Origin: Candidatus Latescibacterota bacterium
Lineage (GTDB): Bacteria; Krumholzibacteriota; Krumholzibacteriia; JACNKJ01
Assembly (NCBI GenBank): GCA_020633725.1
Contig: JACKDC010000002.1
Location: 62,001 to 126,000 of the forward strand
DNA: 64,000 nucleotides
Direction of reading: 5' to 3'
The notes beneath the pieces were generated by a model. The model searched no databases. It was given only the letters and a program-made list of their open reading frames with translations, and had not been told where the DNA came from. Position numbers and translations under genes: made by a program. This document shows, piece by piece, positions 34,547 to 43,062 of the stretch. How positions within the stretch are numbered: position 1 is the first letter of the stretch; every line of letters begins with the position of its first letter.

Positions 34547-34582
34547 GAGGCGGCGCCCAGGGCTACGGGCGCCGCCTCTTTT
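34547..34582 (+). terminator. Intrinsic terminator after the DUF4097 gene
   Basis: GAGGCGGCGCCC, 8-nt loop, GGGCGCCGCCTC, then TTTT: a perfect 12-bp stem with a T-run, 40 nt after the stop codon. Confidence 0.9.
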
Positions 34583-34599
34583 CGTGGGCGAGGCGTGGC

Positions 34600-34628
34600 T
34601 TGTTCGAGCGCCGGTCGCGGGTTAGCAT
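34600..34628 (+). promoter_or_regulatory. Candidate promoter for the dicarboxylate symporter
   Basis: TTGTTC, 17 bp, TAGCAT, 18 nt after the terminator and 46 nt before the ATG at 34675. Confidence 0.5.
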
Positions 34629-34674
34629 GGCGCTGCGGTCGCGGTCCCGAGGGGCCGGACCCGGAAGGAGCGCC

Positions 34675-35940
34675 ATGCCGTCCACCGGCCGCCCACGGGG
34701 CAACTCGCTGTTCATCCTCGCCATCTTCGTCGCCATGCTCGCCGGCGGCCTGCTCGGCGCCCTGCTCGGGCGGGAGCTGCCGCTGCTGGCGCTGGTGGGC
34801 GACCTCTTTCTGGCGGGCCTGAAGATGATGATCGTCCCCCTGGTCGGCTCGAGCATGATCGTGGGCGTGGCGTCGCTGGGTGACGTCCGGCGCCTGGGGC
34901 GCCTGGGCGGCCTGACGCTGGTCTACTATCTGAGCACGACGCTGCTCGCGGCGGCGCTGGGGCTGCTGCTGGTGAACCTCATCCATCCGGGCGCGGGCGT
35001 GGACGCGACGAGCGCCGCGCTGGAGGGGGGAGTGCACGAGTACTCCTTTCTCGACGTGCTGCGCGGGATCGTCCCGCCCAATCTCTTCAAGGCGCTGGCC
35101 GAGGGCCAGATGCTGCCGCTGATCTTCTTCTCGCTCTTCTTCGGCGCCATGCTGAGCACCGTCGGCGAGAAGGGCGCGCCGGTGCTCGCCTTCTTCGATG
35201 GCATCTTCCAGGTGAGCCTGCGCATGGTGCATCTGGTGGTGGCGACGGCCCCGCTGGGCGTCTTCGCGCTGGTGGCCACCCGCCTCGGCGCCGCGGGCGG
35301 GTGGACCGCCTTCGCCTCCGAGTTCAGGGCGCTGGGCCTCTACGCCCTCACGGTGATGCTGGGGCTGCTGCTGCACGGGGCCGTCACGCTGCCGGCGGTG
35401 CTGGCCACCTTCGGCCGCCGCTCGCCGCTGCGCTTCGTGCGCGACATGCTCGAGCCCATCGCCGTCTCCTTCTCGACGGCCAGCAGCAGCGCGACGCTGC
35501 CCGTCACGATGGAGGCCGTGCGCGAGCGGGCGGGCGTGGACGGCCGCGTGGGCAACTTCGTGCTGCCCCTCGGCGCCACGGTGAACATGGACGGCACGGC
35601 GCTCTACGAGGCCATCGCGGCCGTGTTCATCGCCCAGAGCTACGGCGTGGCGCTGACCCTGCCGGTGCAGCTGGTGATCATCTTCACGGCCACGCTCGCG
35701 GCCGTGGGCGCGGCGGGGATCCCGCAGGCGGGCCTGGTGACCATGGTGATGGTGCTGCAGACCGCCGGCCTGCCGGCGGAGGGGATCGGAATGATTCTCG
35801 CCATCGACTGGTTCCTTGACCGCTGCCGCACAACTGTTAATGTCTGGGGTGACGCCGTGGGGGCGGCGGTCATCGCACGTCATGTGCGCTTCGAGTCGCC
35901 GGAAGCGGTTCCACGCCATGGGAACGGTGAGCGGCGCTGA
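34675..35940 (+). CDS. Dicarboxylate/amino acid:cation symporter (DAACS, GltP type)
   Basis: 421 residues from the ATG at 34675, which has GGAAGGAG in front. Eight membrane helices and two hairpins. The signature segments are FSTASSSATLPVTM (the serine-rich hairpin), LPLGATVNMDGTALYEA, and GxPQAGLVTMVMVL. It takes up C4-dicarboxylates, glutamate or aspartate with Na+ or H+. The cation-site motif NMDGT is intact. Substrate choice is not determined. It has its own promoter after a terminator. Confidence 0.93.
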   Translation: MPSTGRPRGNSLFILAIFVAMLAGGLLGALLGRELPLLALVGDLFLAGLKMMIVPLVGSSMIVGVASLGDVRRLGRLGGLTLVYYLSTTLLAAALGLLLVNLIHPGAGVDATSAALEGGVHEYSFLDVLRGIVPPNLFKALAEGQMLPLIFFSLFFGAMLSTVGEKGAPVLAFFDGIFQVSLRMVHLVVATAPLGVFALVATRLGAAGGWTAFASEFRALGLYALTVMLGLLLHGAVTLPAVLATFGRRSPLRFVRDMLEPIAVSFSTASSSATLPVTMEAVRERAGVDGRVGNFVLPLGATVNMDGTALYEAIAAVFIAQSYGVALTLPVQLVIIFTATLAAVGAAGIPQAGLVTMVMVLQTAGLPAEGIGMILAIDWFLDRCRTTVNVWGDAVGAAVIARHVRFESPEAVPRHGNGERR

Positions 35941-35946
35941 CTTATC

Positions 35947-35974
35947 TTGACGTTTTTGCAATCTCTGCTACCGT
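35947..35974 (+). promoter_or_regulatory. Promoter of the 36078 gene
   Basis: TTGACG, 16 bp (AT-rich), TACCGT, beginning 6 nt after the symporter stop. It gives a leader of about 95 nt in which I see no strong structure. Confidence 0.6.
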
Positions 35975-36077
35975 AGAGATGACGACGGCTTGCAGGACCG
36001 ACATCTGAGCACCACCGTTCGCCCCGGGAAACGCCCGGTCGGCGGCGGCCGCAGCGCCCGTCTTCAGGGAGCGACAG

Positions 36078-36650
36078 ATGGAAGAGTCCGGCCATACCCC
36101 CCCTTCCCCGTCCACCCCGCCCGCGCAGCGTCTGATCGAGGTGACCGGCGAGGTCATCCTGGCGATCCTCGAGAGCACGCGGACCCTGGGTGACGAAGGC
36201 CTCAAGATCCTCGGGCGCCACCGCATCACCGCGCCGGCGGCGGGCCAGTGGTACCCCTTGCCCAGCCTGCTGGAGGCCTTCGCCGAGCTGGAGGGGTCGA
36301 TGACGAACACGACCCTCTTCACCATCGGCCACAAGATCCACCGCAACGCGAAGCTGCCCGCCCAGAGCTACGACGACTTCGTGAAGGCCCTGGAAGGCAT
36401 CGACGAGGCCTACCACCTGAACCACCGGGGCGGCGAGATCGGCCATTACAGCTTCGAGCGCGTGGCGGCGAAGCACATCGAGATGACCTCCACCAGCCTC
36501 TACCCCTGCGAGTTCGACCGCGGGGTCGTCGCAGGGTTCTCGACCATCGCCCGGCCCGCAGACATCGAGACGCTCAGGGTCTATCACGACCGCAACAGCC
36601 CCTGCCGCCGGCTCGGCGGCCCCTTCTGCCTCTACCACGTGGCCTGGTAG
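36078..36650 (+). CDS. Conserved-looking protein of unknown function
   Basis: 190 residues, no signal peptide, cytoplasmic. It starts with a short Pro/Ser-rich segment, then a helix (VTGEVILAILESTRTLG), a Pro/Leu region, and a well-structured second half with IGHKIHRNAKLP, EGIDEAYHLNHRGGEIGHY and SLYPCEFDRGVVAG. It ends CRRLGGPFCLYHVAW. The last motif and the overall plan remind me weakly of V4R/heme-NO-binding type ligand domains, but I cannot assign a family. AGGGAGCGACAG precedes the ATG. It has its own promoter. Confidence 0.65.
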   Translation: MEESGHTPPSPSTPPAQRLIEVTGEVILAILESTRTLGDEGLKILGRHRITAPAAGQWYPLPSLLEAFAELEGSMTNTTLFTIGHKIHRNAKLPAQSYDDFVKALEGIDEAYHLNHRGGEIGHYSFERVAAKHIEMTSTSLYPCEFDRGVVAGFSTIARPADIETLRVYHDRNSPCRRLGGPFCLYHVAW

Positions 36651-36664
36651 CGCCGGCGGCCGCG

Positions 36665-36694
36665 TTGCGGGGCCTCCCGCGCCCGTGCTAGGCT
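36665..36694 (+). promoter_or_regulatory. Candidate promoter of holB, leaderless arrangement
   Basis: TTGCGG, 18 bp, TAGGCT, then 6 nt (GCGCCC) to the ATG at 36701. There is no Shine-Dalgarno sequence. The predicted transcription start coincides with the start codon. Confidence 0.5.
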
Positions 36695-36700
36695 GCGCCC

Positions 36701-37855
36701 ATGCCCAGCCACACGCTGCACTTCCCGGGGAACGCCCGCATCCGCACCCAGCTCGAGCACGCCCTCTCCGCCGGCAGACTGGCGGGCAGCTACCTCTTCG
36801 AGGGGGCGCCGGGCGCGGGGCAGGAGCAGGCGGCGATCGAGCTGGCGGCCGGGGCGATCGTCGGGGACACCGACCTGGCCAACCCCGACGCCCGCCGCGT
36901 CCGCCGCTACCAGCACCCCGACCTGCTCTACGTGCTGCCCGTGCTCAAGCCGTCCGGCCGCAGCTGGCAGGACATGCCCGTCGAGGACATCTTCGACCTC
37001 TTCCGGGCGGAGCAGGCCCGCAAGGCGGAGGATCCCTACGCGCAGCCCGACTTTCTCAAGAAGCCCACGATTCCCGTGAAGGCGCTGCGGGAGCTGCTCA
37101 AGCTGATCAGCACCCGGCCCTTCGAGGGGCGGGGGCGGGCGCTCATCCTTCGCGACGCCGACGCCATGGACTCCCACGGCCAGGACACCCTGCTCAAGAC
37201 GCTCGAAGAGCCGCCGCCGGGGCGCGTGATCGTGCTGATCAGCTCGCGGCCCGAGGCGCTGCTGCCCACCGTCCTCAGCCGCTGCCAGCGCGTGCCCTTC
37301 GATCCCCTGCCCGCCTCCCTGCTCCAGTCCCTGCTGGAGGACCGCGGTCTCGCGCCCGCGCGCGCCGCCTTGCTGGCCACCCTGGCTGACGGGAGCGCGG
37401 ACCTGGCGGTGCAGCTGGCCGCCGCCGAGCCGTCCCCGGACGGCGACGGCGACGCGGGCAACCCGCTGCTCGAGCAGCGCGAAGCCTGGCTGGACATCCT
37501 CGAGGTCTGCGAGCTCGGCAGCGAGCTCCAGATGCTCGACGCCGTCCAGGCCTTCACGCGTACGGGGTCGCGGGGGAACGTGACGCGCGAGCGGGCGGAG
37601 TTCCTCGGGCTGGCGCAGAGCTGGTACCGGGAGCTGCTGGGCCTGGCCGTGGGCGAGTCCGAGCCGCGGCTCTTCGTCGACCAGCGCGCCCGCCTGACCC
37701 GGCTCGCCGGCCTCACGCCCGCGGGCCTGGCCGAGCGCATCCAGCGCTGCGAGAAGGCGCGCGCGCAGATCCTGGGCAACGCCAACGCGCAGCTCACGCT
37801 GCTTGGCCTCTTCTTCGGCTTCCGGCAGGGCGCGCTCGCCCGCCGCGCCTCCTGA
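36701..37855 (+). CDS. holB: DNA polymerase III delta prime subunit
   Basis: 384 residues. Clamp-loader AAA+ fold: FEGAPGAGQEQAA replaces Walker A (Lys lost, so no ATP hydrolysis is expected), RPFEGRGRALILRDADAMDSHGQ gives the degenerate Walker B region, and TLLKTLEEPPPGRVIVLISS and LPTVLSRCQRVPF are family hallmarks. The Cys4 zinc module of E. coli delta prime between these motifs is absent. The delta prime name is preferred over gamma/tau because of length and the lost Lys. It is followed directly by tatD and rsmA, a common order around holB. Confidence 0.86.
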   Translation: MPSHTLHFPGNARIRTQLEHALSAGRLAGSYLFEGAPGAGQEQAAIELAAGAIVGDTDLANPDARRVRRYQHPDLLYVLPVLKPSGRSWQDMPVEDIFDLFRAEQARKAEDPYAQPDFLKKPTIPVKALRELLKLISTRPFEGRGRALILRDADAMDSHGQDTLLKTLEEPPPGRVIVLISSRPEALLPTVLSRCQRVPFDPLPASLLQSLLEDRGLAPARAALLATLADGSADLAVQLAAAEPSPDGDGDAGNPLLEQREAWLDILEVCELGSELQMLDAVQAFTRTGSRGNVTRERAEFLGLAQSWYRELLGLAVGESEPRLFVDQRARLTRLAGLTPAGLAERIQRCEKARAQILGNANAQLTLLGLFFGFRQGALARRAS

Positions 37856-37861
37856 GCGCGC

Positions 37862-38620
37862 ATGATCGACAGCCACGCCCACCTGCACCTGGAGGACTTC
37901 GACGCGGACCGCGACGCCGTGCTCGCCCGGCTTCGCGAGGCCGGCGTGCGCAAGGTGATGGAGGTGGGCATCGATCGCGCGGGCGCCGTGGCCGCGCTGG
38001 AGCTGGCGGCGCGCGTGCCGGAGCTGCGCGTGGCGGTGGGTTGCCATCCCCACAACGCCGAGGAGTGGGACGCGGACTTCGCCGCCGACCTGCGCCGCTG
38101 GGCCGAGCACCCGCGCGTGCTGGCCCTGGGGGAGATCGGCCTCGACCACTACCGCGACTACTCGCCGCACGACGTGCAGGAGCGGGTCTTCCGCGAGCAG
38201 CTGCGCCTCGCGCGCGCGCTGGACCTGCCCGTGGTCTTCCACGTGCGCGCGGCCGAGGCGGACTTCCTGCGCGTCGTCGACGACGAGGGCCTGCCGCGCC
38301 GCGCGGTGCTCCACGCCTTCAGCCACGACGCCGACTTCGCGCGGGCCTGCCTGGAGCGCGGTTTCTGGCTGGGGATCGGCGGGATCGTCACCTTTCCGAG
38401 CAGCACGCTGCCGACGATCCTGCGCGACGTGCCCGCCGAGCGCGTTCTGCTGGAGACGGACTGTCCCTGGCTTTCGCCCGTGCCGCGGCGGGGACGTCGC
38501 AACGAGCCGGCGCACCTGACCCACGTAGTGGAGCGGCTGGCGGGAATCTACGCGCGGCCGGCCGGGGAGCTCGAGGCGCAGCTCGACGCCAACTTCGCCG
38601 CCTTCAGCGGGGAGGATTGA
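37862..38620 (+). CDS. tatD: TatD-family metal-dependent hydrolase
   Basis: 252 residues. Metal ligands are visible: DSHAHLHL at the N-terminus, GEIGLDHYRDYS, VVFHVRAA, HAFSHD and LLETDCPWL near the end. TatD enzymes are 3'-5' exonucleases or deoxyribonucleases acting in DNA repair or degradation. A six-nucleotide gap separates it from holB, and it leads into rsmA with 4 nt between, so the three genes are very probably one transcript. Confidence 0.93.
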   Translation: MIDSHAHLHLEDFDADRDAVLARLREAGVRKVMEVGIDRAGAVAALELAARVPELRVAVGCHPHNAEEWDADFAADLRRWAEHPRVLALGEIGLDHYRDYSPHDVQERVFREQLRLARALDLPVVFHVRAAEADFLRVVDDEGLPRRAVLHAFSHDADFARACLERGFWLGIGGIVTFPSSTLPTILRDVPAERVLLETDCPWLSPVPRRGRRNEPAHLTHVVERLAGIYARPAGELEAQLDANFAAFSGED

Positions 38621-38624
38621 GGCG

Positions 38625-39470
38625 GTGAGCGTCCCCGAACGGGAACCGGACGCGCCCCTGCGGCCAAAGAAGGCCCTGGGACAGAACTTCCTCCGCGACC
38701 CGAACCTGATTCGCAAGATCGTGGCCGCGGTGGATCCCCGGCCCGGCGACCTGATCCTCGAGTACGGCTGCGGCACGGGCGCGCTGACGCGTCCGCTGGT
38801 GGCGAGCGGCGCGCGCGTGGTGGGGGTGGAGGTGGACCGCGACCTGCTCGTCCGCCTCGCGGCCGACCCCGCGCTCGACGGCCTCGATCTGCGCGACGCC
38901 GGGCTCGAGGCGCTGCCCCCGCGGGCCGTGACGGGCGGGGACGTCCGCCTGAAGCTGGTGGGCAACCTGCCTTACCAGCTCAGCTCGGTGGCGCTCTTCG
39001 CCGCCGTGGAGGACTGGGAGCTGCTGGAACGGGTGGTGTTCATGCTGCAGCGCGAGGTGGCCGAGCGGGTGATGGAACCGCCGGGCAGCCGCCGCTACGG
39101 CATACTGCCGGCCCTGATCCAGGCCCGCTTCGGGGTGGAGAAGGTGCTGGACGCCGGTCCCAAGGCCTTCTTTCCCCCGCCCGAGGTGAAGAGCCGCGTG
39201 CTCCGCCTCACCCCCCTGCCGTCCCCCCGCGTGGACGCCGACCTCTGGCCGGCCTACCGGGATCTGGTGAAGACGCTCTTCCGCGAACGTCGCAAGCAGT
39301 GCGGATCCCTGCTCAAAAAGTACTACGCTGCGGACGATGACTATCTGGTAGAACTGGAGCGAGCCGGCGGCCCGAGCCCCGGACGTCGCCCCGAAACCCT
39401 GAGCATCGAGGAACTGGCGGAGCTGGCGGCGCGGCTCGTCACGTCGCCGCCGGGGCCTCGTAACGCCTGA
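38625..39470 (+). CDS. rsmA: 16S rRNA (adenine1518-N6/adenine1519-N6)-dimethyltransferase
   Basis: 281 residues from the GTG at 38625, with GGAGG 9 bases upstream. Dimethylates two adjacent adenines in the 3' hairpin of 16S rRNA. Motifs: KKALGQNFLRDPNLI, the SAM site LEYGCGTGALTRPL, catalytic NLPYQLSS (motif IV, the family NLPY), and the C-terminal helical domain with FRERRKQCGSLL. Last of the holB-tatD-rsmA group; an outer-membrane protein gene follows after 13 nt. Confidence 0.95.
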   Translation: MSVPEREPDAPLRPKKALGQNFLRDPNLIRKIVAAVDPRPGDLILEYGCGTGALTRPLVASGARVVGVEVDRDLLVRLAADPALDGLDLRDAGLEALPPRAVTGGDVRLKLVGNLPYQLSSVALFAAVEDWELLERVVFMLQREVAERVMEPPGSRRYGILPALIQARFGVEKVLDAGPKAFFPPPEVKSRVLRLTPLPSPRVDADLWPAYRDLVKTLFRERRKQCGSLLKKYYAADDDYLVELERAGGPSPGRRPETLSIEELAELAARLVTSPPGPRNA

Positions 39471-39483
39471 CGCAGCCGAGCCG

Positions 39484-41532
39484 ATGAGAGCACGCCCATT
39501 CAGCGTCCTGGCCCTCGGCCTCTTCGCCCTCCTCGGGGTGACGCTCGCGCGCGCCCAAGATGACGTCGGCGACGGGGACTCCGCCGGCGACGTCGCCGCG
39601 CAGCCGGACAGCATCGCCACGGCGATCTGGGAGGCCGCGGCCGCGAGGGGCGACACGCTGAGCTGGGCGCAGGTGGACAGCATCATCGCCGCGGCGAGCG
39701 GGGACGAGGACGACCAGCCGGCGATCCCCACGGCGTCGCTTGGACTCCATCCGGTCTTCTCCAGCGACGCGAAGGCCGTGGACACGCGCATCGAGGTCAA
39801 CAACGACATGCGCATCAGCGCGGGCTTTCCCAGCACCTGGACCGTGGACGGTCGCATCTACTACGACCGCACGCTGCCGCGCGAGTTCACGAAGGAGGGC
39901 GTCGACAAGGGCTTCACGCTGAGCACGGGCAAGCGCCTGCTGGGCGCGGTCCCGATCCGGCTGAGCGCCGATCGGTCCTACAAGCTCGACGAGCAGAACA
40001 AGGGCGAGAGCAACTACCGGCGCGACGTCACCGAGCAGCAGAGCGTGGGCGTGACCGCGAGCGGGGAGCACGAACTGACGGGCTGGCTCACCGCGAACAT
40101 GCTCACGAGCGCCCGCCTCGCCAACACGCAGGCCCAGAACAACCAGAGCCTCGATCGCAGCAGCGAGGACCTCAGCCGGCAGCTCGCGGGTCACCTGGAC
40201 CTGGCGCCCGCGAAGGGGCTCAGCATCACCGCGGGCTACTCGGGGCTCGGCATCGGCAGCAGCGCCAGCCTGAACGACATCTCCATGAACGTGGGGACGA
40301 GCCAGGACTCGCTGCAGCTCCGCGCGGAGTACGCGCCGAGCGCGGCCGTGAACGTGAAGGCCTCCGGCGGGCGGATGGAGCGGCGCGCCGAGAGCCTGGA
40401 CTTCAAGCGCAACCAGTACGGCGTCGTGGATCCGGACAGCATTCCCGTCTTCGACGTGACCCGGGACACCGACGTCGTCGCGAAGGTGAGCGTGCAGCTC
40501 AAGCCCAGCGATCGCCTGTCCTTCACCGGGAGCGCCGGCGCGAGCCGCGACGAGCGCCGCGTGCGCCTGGACGACAACAAGAACAAGGACGGCGACAGCA
40601 GCGACTTCTCCCTCTACACCGCCTTCAAGCTGTGGAAGGGCTTCTCGGCCGACGCGAGCTACAAGCAGGGCGAGTCGCACAGCGTGGACTTCGCCGCCGA
40701 CAAGCGCCAGCTCAAGCGCGAGTTCCTCACCGAGGCCAGCCAGGCGCTGACGAAGACCTTCGTGCTGTCGGGCGAGGCCTACCTGCTCCTGACCCAGGAC
40801 GAGTACGCCGACGGCAAGCAGGACCGCGACAAGGCGCAGACGCGCGTCTCGGGCACGGTGGCCGGCGACATGACGCCGTGGATGGGGGCGAGCACCACCG
40901 TCCAGTACTTCCAGAACCAGGACGTGCTCATCCCCAGCACCAACTCCATCGCCAGCAAGGACAGGAACTCGCTGTCCTGGCGCGCGGACCTGGACTACAC
41001 GTTCCGGAACAAGTACAAGGTGACCCAGCGCTGCGAGGTGAGCGTCACCGAGGAGGACTTCTACTTCACACAGGACAAGAACGCCCTCACCCGGGACTAC
41101 CTGCTCCTCACCAGCACGACCCTTCCGGTCTCCGGGCGCATCCAGGTCAAGTTCGAGCACGAGTTCCGAAAGCGCGAGACGGGCAGCTACCTGCCGGATC
41201 CCGACGTGGCCGGGCACCCGAAGACCTTCTTCAAGGACTCGCGCACCAAGACGGAGCTGTTGCGCCTCGCGCTGGGCTATAGCTTCTGGGAGTACCTCTC
41301 CCTGTCCTGCGACGAGGAGGTGGGGCGGGACGTGGACTTCGACTACCGCAATGCGGAGCAGCAGGTCTCGATCTACGGAACGCTAAACTTCTCAATGCGT
41401 TTCAAGTACGCGCTCGGCCCGAGCGGCAAGGTGGAGGCGAATCTCGCCCATCGCGCCCGCTTCGGCAGCTTCGTGCGCGAGAGCCAGCGAAGCCTCTGGC
41501 TTCCCACCCTCAGCATCGGGTATACTTTCTGA
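39484..41532 (+). CDS. Putative outer-membrane beta-barrel protein
   Basis: 682 residues. Signal peptide (SVLALGLFALLGVTLARAQ), an acidic spacer to about residue 85, then a long region of alternating strands rich in Tyr, Ser and Asp turns (DMRISAGFPSTWTVDGRIYYD onwards). It ends in LPTLSIGYTF: the terminal Phe is the usual BamA recognition signal. No family is recognised; length and strand density suggest a barrel of more than 20 strands. It begins 13 nt after rsmA, and its TGA overlaps the ATG of the following lipoprotein gene (TGATG), so those two are co-translated. Confidence 0.72.
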   Translation: MRARPFSVLALGLFALLGVTLARAQDDVGDGDSAGDVAAQPDSIATAIWEAAAARGDTLSWAQVDSIIAAASGDEDDQPAIPTASLGLHPVFSSDAKAVDTRIEVNNDMRISAGFPSTWTVDGRIYYDRTLPREFTKEGVDKGFTLSTGKRLLGAVPIRLSADRSYKLDEQNKGESNYRRDVTEQQSVGVTASGEHELTGWLTANMLTSARLANTQAQNNQSLDRSSEDLSRQLAGHLDLAPAKGLSITAGYSGLGIGSSASLNDISMNVGTSQDSLQLRAEYAPSAAVNVKASGGRMERRAESLDFKRNQYGVVDPDSIPVFDVTRDTDVVAKVSVQLKPSDRLSFTGSAGASRDERRVRLDDNKNKDGDSSDFSLYTAFKLWKGFSADASYKQGESHSVDFAADKRQLKREFLTEASQALTKTFVLSGEAYLLLTQDEYADGKQDRDKAQTRVSGTVAGDMTPWMGASTTVQYFQNQDVLIPSTNSIASKDRNSLSWRADLDYTFRNKYKVTQRCEVSVTEEDFYFTQDKNALTRDYLLLTSTTLPVSGRIQVKFEHEFRKRETGSYLPDPDVAGHPKTFFKDSRTKTELLRLALGYSFWEYLSLSCDEEVGRDVDFDYRNAEQQVSIYGTLNFSMRFKYALGPSGKVEANLAHRARFGSFVRESQRSLWLPTLSIGYTF

Positions 41533-42140
41533 TGGTAAGGCGAGTCCAACGAGCGAGACGGTCCACGCGACGGCATGCCCCGTGGCGGACGCTCCTCCGT
41601 GTCGCGGGCACGATCCTCGCAAGCGCCGTGTTCGGCGGCTGCGTATTCACCCCGCGCACACCCGAGGCGCCACTTGCTTCGGACGTGTCCTGGATCCGGC
41701 CCTCGGAGCCGGCGAACGTGCTCGCCAACATGAAGTCGGCCGTGGAGGCGCGCTTCCTCACGAACTACAAGGACAGCATCGACGAGAGCTTCCTCTTCAC
41801 GCCCTCCTCGTTCGATGCCGGCGAAGCGCCCCCCGACTACTTCACGGAATTCGGCAAGAGCCGGGAACTCGCCGCCATGGAGAAGCTGTTCACCCAGGTC
41901 GACGCCATCGACCTGAACTGGAACTACGAGGAGCTCTACATCGAGGCGAGCGCCGCGCAGTTCGAGGCCAACTACGAGTTGACGGTGACCTACTCCAACG
42001 GCGACGAGGTGGTGTACGCGGGTGACGCGCTGCTGAATCTGGAGAAGTTCGGCAGCGAGTGGCGGCTGGTCGGGTGGGACGAGTCGCCGAGTTCAGCCAA
42101 CCAGTCCTGGGGGCGCCTGCGCGCCAACCTGGACGTCTGA
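41532..42140 (+). CDS. Lipoprotein of unknown function (paralog of 42223 gene)
   Basis: 202 residues. A basic N-terminus and lipobox VFGGC (about residue 37) mark a lipoprotein. The mature part opens with a Pro-rich spacer and then an alpha/beta segment (NVLANMKSAVEARFLTNYKDSI, ELTVTYSNGDEVVYAGDALL, SEWRLVGWDE) resembling NTF2-like folds. The start overlaps the barrel gene stop. It shares layout and motifs (GGCxF, then N-L-x-A-N, then YxDSI) with the next gene, so the pair arose by duplication. Confidence 0.7.
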   Translation: MVRRVQRARRSTRRHAPWRTLLRVAGTILASAVFGGCVFTPRTPEAPLASDVSWIRPSEPANVLANMKSAVEARFLTNYKDSIDESFLFTPSSFDAGEAPPDYFTEFGKSRELAAMEKLFTQVDAIDLNWNYEELYIEASAAQFEANYELTVTYSNGDEVVYAGDALLNLEKFGSEWRLVGWDESPSSANQSWGRLRANLDV

Positions 42141-42222
42141 AGGAGCGTCGAGAGAGAGACACTGCGCCAGCTTCCGAGTTCGAACCGAGTCCGCACCCTG
42201 TTTTGCATCAGGAGATGATTCC

Positions 42223-42930
42223 ATGAAAGCACGCAGCAACTTCTCGCCCCTGCTGCTCCTGCTGGCCACTTTGCCCGTCGTGGGTGGCTGCCTCTTCGGC
42301 ACGCCCACCAAGCCGCCCATCGAGCAGCCGCCGGAACCCTACCTGCCCTACTACGACGCCGATTCCCAAACGGCCATGGACAACCTGGTGGCCAACTTCC
42401 AGCTCGCCTGGGAGAAGATGGACCTCGCCGAGTACCGGGACAGCATCCTCTACGACGGCACCGTGCCGGCGACGGACGGCCAGCTCTACGCGCCCTTCGT
42501 GTTCTATTATGATAGGAGCACGAGCGATCCGAACATCCCCGACGACGATGACGTGTACGACCGCGAGATCCAGCGGGCGGAGAACATGTTCGGCGGGCTT
42601 CCCGGGCAGGACGCCGAAGGCAAGATCTATCCGGGCATCAAGGAGATCGCCTTCCAGCTGACGGCGAACGAGCAGTGGGCCAATCCACTCGATCCGAGCC
42701 AGGTGGAAGGGGACGAGTATCCGACCGGCACCAAGCAGCGGCCCTTCGAGACCCATCTGTTCATCACGCTGAAGTCCGCGATCCAGGGCTCGAACAACAT
42801 CACGGCCTGGGATGTGCAGGACCGCTTGATCCTGTACATCATCCCCGTACAGATCGAGAACGAGGACGTGCCCGGCACCTACCACACCGTCTATCGCATC
42901 TGGAAGTGGCGCGACGTGATCACGATCTAG
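42223..42930 (+). CDS. Lipoprotein of unknown function (paralog of 41532 gene)
   Basis: 235 residues. Lipobox VVGGC (about residue 23), Pro-rich spacer, then AMDNLVANFQLAWEKMDLAEYRDSILYDG, an insertion with an acidic loop (PDDDDVYD), and a C-terminal strand pair ending VYRIWKWRDVITI, the end seen in NTF2-like lipoproteins. CAGGAGATG precedes the ATG. The two lipoproteins may serve the adjacent beta-barrel. Confidence 0.7.
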   Translation: MKARSNFSPLLLLLATLPVVGGCLFGTPTKPPIEQPPEPYLPYYDADSQTAMDNLVANFQLAWEKMDLAEYRDSILYDGTVPATDGQLYAPFVFYYDRSTSDPNIPDDDDVYDREIQRAENMFGGLPGQDAEGKIYPGIKEIAFQLTANEQWANPLDPSQVEGDEYPTGTKQRPFETHLFITLKSAIQGSNNITAWDVQDRLILYIIPVQIENEDVPGTYHTVYRIWKWRDVITI

Positions 42931-42954
42931 CGCGTTCGCTTCCCGGTCCGCTCC

Positions 42955-42991
42955 GCGCCCCTCGCGCTTGACAGCGCGGGGGGCGCTTTCT
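42955..42991 (+). terminator. Intrinsic terminator whose loop is the next -35 box
   Basis: GCGCCCCTCGCGC, loop TTGACA, GCGCGGGGGGCGC, then TTTCT: a 13-bp stem (one G-U pair) and a short T-tract, 24 nt after the lipoprotein stop codon. Confidence 0.8.
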
Positions 42992-42996
42992 AGTCT
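42968..42996 (+). promoter_or_regulatory. Promoter of the YibQ-type gene, embedded in a terminator
   Basis: TTGACA, 17 bp, TAGTCT. The -35 hexamer is exactly the hairpin loop of the upstream terminator. Transcription would start near 43003, 60 nt before the GTG at 43063. Confidence 0.7.
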
Positions 42997-43062
42997 GGCG
43001 CCGCCGCCGCGCGCCGCTCTCGGCCGGCGCCGGGCGACGTCACTCCAGCCCTCCAGGTACCC

